Source: CAZIRO01 sp964541595 (GTDB lineage: Bacteria; Acidobacteriota; HRBIN11). Taken from it: 14,776 nt of DNA. Both the position numbers and the translations under genes were made by a program. The DNA lies in contig CAZIRO010000057.1 of assembly GCA_964541595.1 (NCBI GenBank), forward strand, positions 1-14,776, read 5' to 3'. How positions within the stretch are numbered: the first letter of the stretch is position 1; each line of letters opens with the position of its first letter. The notes beneath the pieces are model-generated. The model was given only the letters and a program-made list of their open reading frames with translations. It was not told the DNA's origin and did no database searches. Below, piece after piece: positions 1 to 6,453 of this stretch.

Positions 1-52
1 GGATAGTGCATGACCGCATGGGGACCCACGGTGTCCCATGGCCTGTCCCGAT
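1..52 (+). repeat. Right end of a MITE-like dispersed element (copy A, cut by the window edge)
   Basis: Bases 1-52 match the reverse complement of 3913-3964 at 51 of 52 positions. The last 21 bases (32-52) are the family's terminal inverted repeat, read outward as TGTCCCAT, two bases, then CCTGTCCCGAT. The rest of the element lies before the window. Orientation is set by copy B (3913-4133), whose heptamer array reads on the minus strand. No open frame is evident inside the repeat. Confidence 0.75.
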
Positions 53-76
53 TTCGGTCAACACCGGGATCGGGAC
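45..76. repeat. Hairpin flanking element copy A
   Basis: GTCCCGAT at 45-52 is inverted at 69-76 (ATCGGGAC), with an inner CGGT/ACCG pairing in the loop. The first arm is the outer tip of the terminal repeat; the second lies outside the element. The same arrangement occurs at 3898-3920 and 10893-10927. A shorter degenerate pair follows: ATCGGGAC at 69 and a 17-of-21 match to the terminal repeat at 110-130, perhaps a decayed mini-copy. The remaining stretch to 205 shows no gene. Confidence 0.6.
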
Positions 77-205
77 GGGAATATCACATGGCTGAATGGG
101 CACCTGCGATGTTCCATGGCCCGTTCGGATCGCGGTGAACAGCGCCGGGTTTTGAACGTTCTCCACGGTCGACGCCATTCGTGCGGTGCTCTGCGGAGGC
201 GAGCG

Positions 206-613
206 ATGGGGGGAATGCCCGTACATCCCCAGATGGTCCATTTCCCCGTGGCGTTTTTAAGTGGTGCATGCGGGTTCTACATGCTGTATGCGTGGTTCGG
301 TGGAGAACGGTTTCGCTGGACCGCCTGGTATTGTCATATTCTCGGTCTGGCCACCATGTTGCCCGCGCTGATCACGGGGATCGCCGCACGCGCGCAGGTT
401 CAGGGCGTGGCCCCGGGCTGGTTGGATCGGCACCAGACGATGGGGATCGGTACCGGTGTGTATTTCCTGCTCCTGTGGGTCATCTTCCTGCAACGGCCGA
501 ACTGGATGCGCCGCCGCGGGATGGTGACCCTGCTTGGGATCATCGGCATCGCCCTCGTATGGGTCACGAGTGTATACGGAAACACCATCGTGTGGCGATG
601 GCTGTGTGATTGA
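206..613 (+). CDS. DUF2231-type integral membrane protein
   Basis: The 135-residue product has four predicted membrane segments, about residues 12-30, 40-60, 79-96 and 107-125. The N-terminus has the HPQMVHFPVA pattern (His7, His12) typical of DUF2231 membrane proteins. His44 and His76 lie in or next to membrane segments, and the chain ends with a YGNTIVW motif resembling the family's C-terminal glycine-rich signature. DUF2231 proteins have no firmly assigned reaction; the histidines suggest heme or metal binding, which is inference. The ATG at 206 is chosen because GGAGG at 195-199 is six bases upstream; the frame stays open to base 38, but that extension is low-complexity and derives partly from the repeat. 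The gene is convergent with the next one, leaving 44 bases without an obvious terminator. Confidence 0.75.
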   Translation: MGGMPVHPQMVHFPVAFLSGACGFYMLYAWFGGERFRWTAWYCHILGLATMLPALITGIAARAQVQGVAPGWLDRHQTMGIGTGVYFLLLWVIFLQRPNWMRRRGMVTLLGIIGIALVWVTSVYGNTIVWRWLCD

Positions 614-657
614 CCACTGGCGGGAACGCGTGGCATGCGCAACCGGCGGCACGAACC

Positions 658-1065
658 CTACGGGCCGGTGACGCGCAGGTCGTCCGCCGTATCGAGTTGA
701 CCGTCCGGGCCCGGCGAACGCAACTCGAACCGCGTATCAAACTTACGGTACACGATAGGTGCACCGTGCGAGGACGTGATGGGCCGGGGCAGATACGTCG
801 GCACGAGCACCCGCATGATCGCCCGGATGTCTCCGTCCGGGAGCGTTCCGTGCATGGCCGCATACTGGATGAGTGCCGTCCGGATGGCCTGCATGTCCTG
901 AAGAATGGCCATGCGGGTGGCCCGATCCAGTCCGCGGACCGCCTGTACCTGAGATTCTTGTATCTGCCGGCAACTCGATTCACATCCGATGCTCACCGCA
1001 CTCACGATGGCCCAGCCGATTACCGCCCACCCCAGGTACCATCCGTGCGGACGTCGCCGCCTCAT
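658..1065 (-). CDS. Membrane-anchored protein with a type II pseudopilin (GspG)-like C-terminal domain
   Basis: The 135-residue protein starts with an Arg-rich stretch, then a hydrophobic segment (about 9-27) ending at Cys28, with Cys32 nearby. Cys28 could be a lipid-attachment site, but Ser at -3 makes the lipobox poor, so a plain membrane anchor is equally possible. Residues 50-132 resemble the globular part of GspG pseudopilins: a helix with ALIQYAAMHGTLPD, a middle part with PITSSHGAPIVYR, and a tail SPGPDGQLDTADDLRV like the GspG calcium-loop motif. There is no GFTLIE-type prepilin peptidase site, so it is not a standard pilin. Its ATG overlaps the stop of the upstream gene (ATGA, 1062-1065) and has its own AAGGAGG, indicating translational coupling. 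Function unknown. Confidence 0.7.
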   Translation of the reverse strand: MRRRRPHGWYLGWAVIGWAIVSAVSIGCESSCRQIQESQVQAVRGLDRATRMAILQDMQAIRTALIQYAAMHGTLPDGDIRAIMRVLVPTYLPRPITSSHGAPIVYRKFDTRFELRSPGPDGQLDTADDLRVTGP

Positions 1066-3428
1066 CCGCCAGCCTCCTTCCGGAGTCGGACGCGTGGCCG
1101 ATACCCCCGTTCGACCAGCACGACCACGCTCCCGCTGAGTAAATACCAGAAGATCGCACTCAGAAATACGAAAGAAAATCCGCGTGTCATGGCCAGGATC
1201 ACGGCAGTCACGGAACCCAGTACCGTGGTATACCCGTTGATACCCCACGCCCACGGCACCAGAGAGACGCTGTACTGACGGATCCAGCGAAGCCCGAGCG
1301 GGAACATCATACCCATCCACAGCGTCATCGGCAACAGGCTGAGAAAGGCGACGATCAGTCGGCCGGGAAAGTTCCAGTGGAGGAAAAGGTTCAGTCCGTA
1401 GCGCAACCAGAGGATCTCCGCGCCGATGGTCAGCGCCAGTATGGGTGCGATCCGCCGGATCGCATGTTCCGGTGCGATCCGCCATCGGCCGGCGAGAAAA
1501 CTCCCCACGCCGGCCTGGAGCAATACCGTAACCAGAACGAACGTGATGGAGTACATCGGCGCCCCGAGGAAGAGAACGAGTTGCTGGAATAGGCAGATCT
1601 CGATCGCGATGAAGCCGAACCCGAGACCGGCAAAATAGACGATCGTCCCCAGACCGATGGAACCGCGCAGTCCTCGCCGGTTGAACTGAAACAGCGGCCA
1701 CAGTAAAAACACCCCGCCCATGAGGCACCCGAACGCGAGCAGTCCCCACAGTGTGTACCGGGTGGGGAGAGAGATCTCGATGAGTTTCCGCGTGAGTCCC
1801 GGATCGATGTCGCGCCGTGTGGAGCGGAACGGGTGCAGTGTGGTAAATTGATTGAAAAACGGCCGATCGTCCGTCACCGGCCGTAGATCCAGACCGGTGC
1901 GTCGGTACAGTCGGTGCACGAATTCCAGGGGATCCGCCGCCCGGGCGATCCGATAGAACAGGTTCGGCGGTGAGGGGGGTGGCCCGGGGACATAGAGGAC
2001 CTTCCCCGCACGCAACCGCGCATAACGGATGATGTCACGGATCTCCGCCTGGGTGAGGGGACGTTTTTTCAGGAGAAACGATTGGGTCATCCAGTTCTGC
2101 GGTTCCTGAATCACCGCCATGTGGCGGAACGGGTGTGCCACGCCCTTGCGTTTCAACAGATCGTACCCCTGAACGAACAGACGCAGTGCGCCCCAGCGGT
2201 GAATCGACAGGTAGCCGTCATCGGTCAGGTGGTCCCAGTAATCGGTAAAGGCCTCCCGGGTGGTCAGGTAACTCTCCGCCAGGTTGACCGCACCGTGCAT
2301 GACGGCGATGGGTGTCGCATTGTTGATCTGCTGAATGATGTCATAACGGCGCCGTTCCCGGCGGATATAACTGCGGCCCTCGTCGTTGATGAGTTGTACA
2401 CGCGGGTCATGGTAGAGACCGTTCAGGAGAGTGTTGTAATGGCCGGTCACGAGACGCACAATGGTGGGGTCCATCTCCACACCGATGACTTCCGCACTTC
2501 GGTACGCCAGAGCCACGGCGACCTCATAGCCGCCGGCGGGCCCCACAATCAGGACGCGTTTGTCCGAACGGTCGAACTTCAAATAGTACGGCAAAACGAA
2601 CTGCGTGAGATGGGTCGGACGTGTATCGAACGGTTCGGTACGACGGGGTCGCATGAACGACTGATTGGATCCCATATCAATCCAGATGACCTTAAACGTA
2701 CGTGTATGCATCTGGACATCGATCCGCGTGAGCACACCCCATTCAGAGTATTCCACACGTTCGGGGTTGTACCCCCGTTTGTGGATCATGGGTCGAAGCG
2801 GAAAACTCGCCTCGCCCTCCCAACCGACCAGCAGCACGACGATCAGCCACGGCAATAACATGCCCCATGATGCACGGGGCAGTAACACTCCAAGTGCGAT
2901 CAGCACGAGTATTCCGGAGGCAAACAGGGTGCCCACACCGTCCAGCGGTCGGATCAGCAGAAACAGCAGTAAACTGCCCGTTGATGCGCCCAGCAGATCC
3001 CAGAAGTACAGACGATTGGCCTCGGCTGTCCACCGCGTGAAGAGATCGGCCATGACCATGCCGATCCAGAAAAAGGGCCAGGTTACACCGATAAAATAGA
3101 GTCCCAGGTAGATCCACTGTACGGGTTCGCGATGAAGCGCCATCAGGTTCATCGGGACATGCCGGAGCAGAAAGACCAGTCCGAACAGCCCCATCACGAA
3201 AAACCCGGCCGTCCAGGGCAACCAGCGGGTGGCCAGCGTGGACTGCAGTCGCGGTGAGAGCGCCAGATATACTCCGGCCATCGCATAACCGAACAGCGCA
3301 ATCGACACGATGAGGAATGCGTAGTTGTTCAGAAAGACGGCTGCAAAAATGCGGCTGAGTACGAGTTCCAGCAGTAACGTGGCTGCGGCCAGGCAAAATA
3401 CCGCTGCAGACGTTCGCACCGGTCGCAA
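1062..3428 (-). CDS. Polytopic membrane protein with spermidine-synthase-like methyltransferase-fold domain
   Basis: At 788 residues this is far longer than soluble spermidine synthase (about 280-300). Residues 8-204 contain about six to seven membrane segments. Residues 220-545 form a SAM-type Rossmann domain with glycine motif RVLIVGPAGG (291-300), acidic EMD at 318-320, NDEGRSYI at 348-355 and a YDII strand at 362-365. Residues 555-772 hold about six more membrane segments. This matches membrane-bound spermidine-synthase-like proteins annotated in many bacteria; whether they make polyamines is unproven. The usual Asp of the aminopropyltransferase active site is not obvious: the segment after YDII reads QQINNATPIA. 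The start is TTG at 3426-3428, preceded by GGGAGGGG. It is 55 bases downstream of cutA and overlaps the next gene by four bases, so the three probably form an operon. Confidence 0.8.
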   Translation of the reverse strand: MRPVRTSAAVFCLAAATLLLELVLSRIFAAVFLNNYAFLIVSIALFGYAMAGVYLALSPRLQSTLATRWLPWTAGFFVMGLFGLVFLLRHVPMNLMALHREPVQWIYLGLYFIGVTWPFFWIGMVMADLFTRWTAEANRLYFWDLLGASTGSLLLFLLIRPLDGVGTLFASGILVLIALGVLLPRASWGMLLPWLIVVLLVGWEGEASFPLRPMIHKRGYNPERVEYSEWGVLTRIDVQMHTRTFKVIWIDMGSNQSFMRPRRTEPFDTRPTHLTQFVLPYYLKFDRSDKRVLIVGPAGGYEVAVALAYRSAEVIGVEMDPTIVRLVTGHYNTLLNGLYHDPRVQLINDEGRSYIRRERRRYDIIQQINNATPIAVMHGAVNLAESYLTTREAFTDYWDHLTDDGYLSIHRWGALRLFVQGYDLLKRKGVAHPFRHMAVIQEPQNWMTQSFLLKKRPLTQAEIRDIIRYARLRAGKVLYVPGPPPSPPNLFYRIARAADPLEFVHRLYRRTGLDLRPVTDDRPFFNQFTTLHPFRSTRRDIDPGLTRKLIEISLPTRYTLWGLLAFGCLMGGVFLLWPLFQFNRRGLRGSIGLGTIVYFAGLGFGFIAIEICLFQQLVLFLGAPMYSITFVLVTVLLQAGVGSFLAGRWRIAPEHAIRRIAPILALTIGAEILWLRYGLNLFLHWNFPGRLIVAFLSLLPMTLWMGMMFPLGLRWIRQYSVSLVPWAWGINGYTTVLGSVTAVILAMTRGFSFVFLSAIFWYLLSGSVVVLVERGYRPRVRLRKEAGG

Positions 3429-3483
3429 CAGCGCCCCTCCCTGAGTCAGCTTCCCCGGTCATTCCATCTGAACGTTCGGGATC

Positions 3484-3831
3484 TTACGGCACGGCATCGT
3501 TGATCTGGCTACGGCCATCAATCCAGTCGTGCAACCACTCCGCATAGGATGTGCCCACCTCGTCCATTCGGAGGACCAGAAATTCGGGAACCGTGTACGG
3601 ATGATATTGCGTGAAGATCGTACGGAGTCGTTCGAGCTGATCCATGCGCGTTTTGATCATCAAAAGCCATTCGGTTTCCCGGCAGAGTTGACCTTGCCAG
3701 GGATAGACCGATCGCACACCCGGGACCACAGATACACAGGCCGCAGCACGGCGTCGTACGAGAATTTCAGCGAGTTGCACGGCGTGTTCTTCCCGATCGA
3801 CGGTGGTCCAGACGATGCAGATATCCCGCAT
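3484..3831 (-). CDS. cutA: CutA1-type divalent cation tolerance protein
   Basis: The 115-residue product matches CutA1 in size (about 105-115) and sequence: an N-terminal beta strand ICIVWTTVD, a helix EEHAVQLAEILVRRRAAACV, the strand motif SVYPWQGQL, the block ETEWLLMIKT (52-61) and the C-terminal HPYTVPEFLVL followed by YAEWLHDWI. CutA1 proteins are very stable trimers with a ferredoxin-like fold. They were linked to copper tolerance in E. coli, but their biochemical role is unsettled. The ATG at 3829-3831 has a GAGGAT Shine-Dalgarno a few bases upstream; the frame is open to 3927, but that N-terminal extension is translated repeat. It is probably the first gene of an operon with the spermidine-synthase-like gene. 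Its promoter must lie in or beside the repeat element at 3898-4133. Confidence 0.93.
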   Translation of the reverse strand: MRDICIVWTTVDREEHAVQLAEILVRRRAAACVSVVPGVRSVYPWQGQLCRETEWLLMIKTRMDQLERLRTIFTQYHPYTVPEFLVLRMDEVGTSYAEWLHDWIDGRSQINDAVP

Positions 3832-3897
3832 GTGTGTATCCTCGGGTGGGTCGAATGGGTGCACTATTTTCCGGGATATGGAGGGAAATTGCAACCG

Positions 3898-3920
3898 GTC
3901 CCGATCCCTGGCATCGGGAC
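3898..3920. repeat. Hairpin flanking element copy B
   Basis: GTCCCGAT (3898-3905) and ATCGGGAC (3913-3920) form a perfect 8-bp inverted repeat with a 7-base loop. The arm at 3913 is the tip of the element's terminal repeat. It sits about 70 bases upstream of the cutA start and would fall in the mRNA leader if transcription begins inside the element. Confidence 0.65.
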
Positions 3921-4133
3921 AGGCCATGGGACACCGTGGGTCCCCATGCGGTCATGCGCTATCCCCCGCCCATGCGATGCCCCGTCCCCTGTCTTCCGTC
4001 TCCCGTCGCAAATACCTGCCACCGGAATACCCGCCACCTGGGACCTGAGACCCGCCACCCGGGACCTGCCACCCGGTGTCCATCGGGCCATCCGCTTACC
4101 CGGCACATCCCCTGTCCCATTCCCTGTCCCGAT
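3913..4133 (-). repeat. Complete MITE-like element, 221 bp (copy B)
   Basis: The ends at 3913-3933 and 4113-4133 are 21-bp inverted repeats identical at 19 positions (ATCGGGACAGG, two variable bases, ATGGGACA). Reading inward on the minus strand from 4133 come GGGGATGTGC, a GGATGGCCCGATGGACACC block, then heptamers of form GGTNNCR at 4032-4073 (six in perfect phase), continuing less regularly to 4010, then a unique segment to 3964 and the 52-base block shared with copy A. No target-site duplication is obvious. It lies between the cutA start and the groEL terminator; no gene is seen in 3832-4249. Confidence 0.75.
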
Positions 4134-4161
4134 CTCAGGTCCCGCTCCCGGGCCGTGTACA

Positions 4162-4203
4162 AATAAAAACACCACCCGGTCGATCGCGGGATCAACCGGG
4201 TGG
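4162..4203 (-). terminator. Rho-independent terminator of groES-groEL
   Basis: CCACCCGGT (4172-4180) pairs with ACCGGGTGG (4195-4203), and GATC pairs with GATC inside, giving a 14-bp stem with a single U-G wobble when read as minus-strand RNA. The loop is four bases. The minus-strand sequence just after it is TGTTTTTATTTG. Polarity and the wobble both support termination of transcripts coming from groEL. Confidence 0.9.
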
Positions 4204-4249
4204 CATGACATTCGACGCGTGGTCATTGATTTTACGGGTTCAGGGAACC

Positions 4250-5860
4250 TCAGTACTCCGGAACCCCGGCTTCCTCTTCTTTCTCTTTTTCCGGCAGTTC
4301 GCTGACCAGTGCCTCGGTGGTCAGCAACAGGCTCGCGACACTCGCCGCATTTTGTACAGCGACGCGGCATACTTTCGCCGGATCGATGACGCCCATTTCC
4401 ACCATGTTTCCGAACGTTTCAGTCAGCGCATTGAACCCGAACGCACGATCACTGTTTTCGCGGATCTTTTCAACCACAATCGAGCCTTCCCAGCCGGCAT
4501 TGGTGGCGATCTGCCGAACCGGTTCTTCCAGCGCGCGTTTCAGGATCTGTACCCCGATCTTCTGATCGCCTTCCACGTCCAGGTTATCGAGCACTTCCGA
4601 TGCCCGCAGGTAAGCCACGCCGCCGCCGGGCACGATCCCTTCCTCCACAGCGGCTTTGGTGGCGTGCATGGCGTCCTCGATTCGGGCCTTTTTCTCTTTC
4701 ATCTCCGCTTCCGTCGCAGCACCGACCCGAATGACGGCAACACCACCGACGAGTTTGGCCAGCCGCTCCTGGAGTTTTTCACGGTCATAATCTGACGTCG
4801 CTTCTTCGATCTGTTTGCGGATCTGCTTGACCCGTGCTTCGATGTCTTCCGCCTTGCCGTACCCTTCGATGATCGTGGTCGTGTCTTTGTCAATCACGAC
4901 CTTCTTTGCCCGACCGAGATCGTCCAGCCGCACGTTTTCAAGTTTGATACCGAGGTCCTCCGAAATGACCTTGCCGCCAGTGAGAATGGCGATATCCCGC
5001 AGCATTTCCTTCCGCCGCTCACCGAACCCGGGCGCCTTCACGGCCGCTGCCTGCAACACACCCCGCAGCTTGTTGACCACGAGTGTCGCCAGTGCTTCAC
5101 CCTCCACGTCTTCGGCAATGATGAGCAGCGGTTTCCCCGCACGGGCGACCTGCTCCAGCACGGGAAGGAGTTCCTTGATCGCACTGATCTTCTTCTCGTG
5201 GATGAGAATGTACGGCTCTTCGAGCACGCACTCCATCCGTTCGGGATCGGTCACAAAATAGGGAGACAGATACCCGCGGTCGAACTGCATCCCTTCAACA
5301 ACTTCCAGCAACGTTTCCAGACCTTTGGCCTCTTCCACGGTGATCACGCCGTCCTTCCCGACTTTTTCCATTGCCTGTGCGATGATTTCACCGATCTCCA
5401 TATCGTTGTTGGCTGCAATCGCTGCCACCTGCGCCACTGCTTTGCCTTCCACCGGGGTCGCCATCTTTTTCAACTCTTCCACGACCGATTCGACACCCTT
5501 CTGGATCCCGCGCAGGATTTCCATTGGATTCGCACCGGCAGCGACATGCCGCAGCCCTTCCCGGAAGATCGCCTGCGCGAGTACGGTCGCTGTGGTTGTC
5601 CCGTCACCCGCGACATCACTGGTCTTGCTGGCGACTTCCCGCACCATCTGTGCACCCATATTTTCCCACGGATCCTTCAGTTCGATCTCCTTCGCGACGG
5701 TCACCCCGTCCTTGGTGATCACCGGGGAGCCGAATTTCTTTTCCAGAATGACATTCCGGCCTTTCGGCCCCAGGGTGACCCGTACGGCATTGGCCAATTT
5801 GTTCACACCCCGCAAAATGGCCTGACGCGCTTCATCTCCGTAACGGATGTCTTTCGCCAT
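4250..5860 (-). CDS. groEL: Chaperonin GroEL (Hsp60)
   Basis: The 536-residue protein is the 60-kDa chaperonin that folds non-native proteins in an ATP-driven double-ring chamber closed by GroES. It begins MAKDIRYGDEAR. The ATP site is intact: TLGPKGRNV (29-37), Asp51 in TKDGVTVAKE, GDGTTTAT from residue 85, and IEDAMHATKAAVEEGIVPGGG. The ATG at 5858-5860 is preceded by AAGGAGGG; an in-frame codon 18 bases upstream is less likely. The C-terminus ends ELPEKEKEEEAGVPEY, so the flexible Gly-Gly-Met tail common in bacterial GroEL is replaced by a short acidic tail. It follows groES after 92 bases and ends just before the terminator at 4162-4203. Confidence 0.98.
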   Translation of the reverse strand: MAKDIRYGDEARQAILRGVNKLANAVRVTLGPKGRNVILEKKFGSPVITKDGVTVAKEIELKDPWENMGAQMVREVASKTSDVAGDGTTTATVLAQAIFREGLRHVAAGANPMEILRGIQKGVESVVEELKKMATPVEGKAVAQVAAIAANNDMEIGEIIAQAMEKVGKDGVITVEEAKGLETLLEVVEGMQFDRGYLSPYFVTDPERMECVLEEPYILIHEKKISAIKELLPVLEQVARAGKPLLIIAEDVEGEALATLVVNKLRGVLQAAAVKAPGFGERRKEMLRDIAILTGGKVISEDLGIKLENVRLDDLGRAKKVVIDKDTTTIIEGYGKAEDIEARVKQIRKQIEEATSDYDREKLQERLAKLVGGVAVIRVGAATEAEMKEKKARIEDAMHATKAAVEEGIVPGGGVAYLRASEVLDNLDVEGDQKIGVQILKRALEEPVRQIATNAGWEGSIVVEKIRENSDRAFGFNALTETFGNMVEMGVIDPAKVCRVAVQNAASVASLLLTTEALVSELPEKEKEEEAGVPEY

Positions 5861-5922
5861 TTCGGCCCTCCTTTGCATGCAGAATCTTTAGGTCATGATC
5901 CAGAATCCCATCAGCGGAAGGC

Positions 5923-5940
5923 AAAACCGTCCCGAACGGT
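5923..5940 (-). promoter_or_regulatory. Possible groES-groEL intercistronic hairpin
   Basis: On the minus strand ACCGT, a five-base loop and ACGGT are followed by TTTTG, resembling a very weak terminator or processing hairpin between groES and groEL. Five base pairs and four U residues are marginal, so it may be chance. Confidence 0.25.
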
Positions 5941-5952
5941 GGGGGGACCGAT

Positions 5953-6252
5953 TTATTCTTCCACCACGATGCCGAGGATTTCGTCCTCGCGTAGAATGAC
6001 GTATTCTTCTCCATCGATTTTGACTTCGGAACCCGCATACTTACCGATCAGCACCTTATCGCCGGGTTTCACGTCGAGGGGCATCAGCGTGCCGTTCTCC
6101 AGCAAGCGTCCGTTCCCGACCGCGATCACTTCTGCAATCATTGGTTTTTCCCGGGCGACGTCCGGGATGATAATGCCACCCCGGACTTCTTCCTGTTGTT
6201 CGATGCGTTTCGCCACGACACGGTCATACAGCGGACGGATCTGCATCGCCAT
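5953..6252 (-). CDS. groES: Co-chaperonin GroES (Hsp10)
   Basis: The 99-residue protein has the GroES fold signature: IRPLYDRVVAKRIE at the N-terminus, the mobile loop with GGIIIPDVARE (25-35) that contacts GroEL through its hydrophobic triad, the GNGRLLENG roof-loop region, VKPGDKVLIGKYAGSEVKIDGEEYVILREDEILGIV at the end. It caps the GroEL ring. Three in-frame starts are possible (GTG 6258, ATG 6252, ATG 6246). ATG 6252 has the best spacing from AGGAGGG. It is the first gene of the groES-groEL operon and is preceded by a strong sigma-70 promoter. No CIRCE inverted repeat is present. Confidence 0.98.
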   Translation of the reverse strand: MAMQIRPLYDRVVAKRIEQQEEVRGGIIIPDVAREKPMIAEVIAVGNGRLLENGTLMPLDVKPGDKVLIGKYAGSEVKIDGEEYVILREDEILGIVVEE

Positions 6253-6335
6253 ACACACCCTCCTCTATAAGAGAATTCCGCCCCGCCGGTTGGCAAGATG
6301 TTGAGTATAGGGGACTAAGAAATGTTTAGCAGTAT

Positions 6336-6364
6336 AATATAAATCTACGTGCGCGGGATGTCAA
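6336..6364 (-). promoter_or_regulatory. Sigma-70 promoter of groES-groEL
   Basis: Read on the minus strand, a perfect -35 box TTGACA (6359-6364) is followed after exactly 17 bases by TATATT (6336-6341). The expected transcription start is near 6328, giving a leader of about 75 bases before groES. The CIRCE operator (TTAGCACTC and its inverted copy) is absent, so HrcA control is not supported. Confidence 0.8.
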
Positions 6365-6392
6365 GCGGGGGTGGACCCGCGCTGTCGTCAGT

Positions 6393-6451
6393 TTGCATGG
6401 GTGTCTTTATGGCTAAAATATATACTATGCAAGCCAAACTCTGGAGGTTTG
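6393..6451 (+). promoter_or_regulatory. Possible promoter/operator and SD hairpin of the 6454 gene
   Basis: An AT-rich stretch TAAAATATATACT (6414-6426) offers -10 boxes and is bracketed by an inverted repeat TTGCAT (6393-6398) / ATGCAA (6427-6432). TTGCAT could be a -35 box, but the 15- or 22-base spacings are not ideal. Immediately downstream CAAAC (6435-6439) and GTTTG (6447-6451) can pair, placing most of the GGAGG ribosome site in a seven-base loop. Both are suggestive only. Confidence 0.35.
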
Positions 6452-6453
6452 AC

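Noticed and set aside
2082..2858. Plus-strand open frame opposite the spermidine-synthase-like gene
   Set aside because: Antisense shadow; its sequence lacks domain features and the minus-strand gene is continuous through it.
3832..3927. N-terminal extension of CutA to 3927
   Set aside because: The extension is translated repeat DNA; ATG 3831 has a Shine-Dalgarno and gives the family's normal start.
3913..4133. CRISPR array
   Set aside because: The repeated units are 7 bases long and contiguous, with no spacers of regular length, and no cas genes are near.
5198..6304. Long open frame on the plus strand opposite groEL and groES
   Set aside because: It is complementary to two unmistakable chaperonin genes, has no Shine-Dalgarno and an implausible composition.
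6310..6335. CIRCE operator upstream of groES
   Set aside because: Only a short CTAA/TTAG symmetry exists; the TTAGCACTC arms and 9-base spacer are absent.
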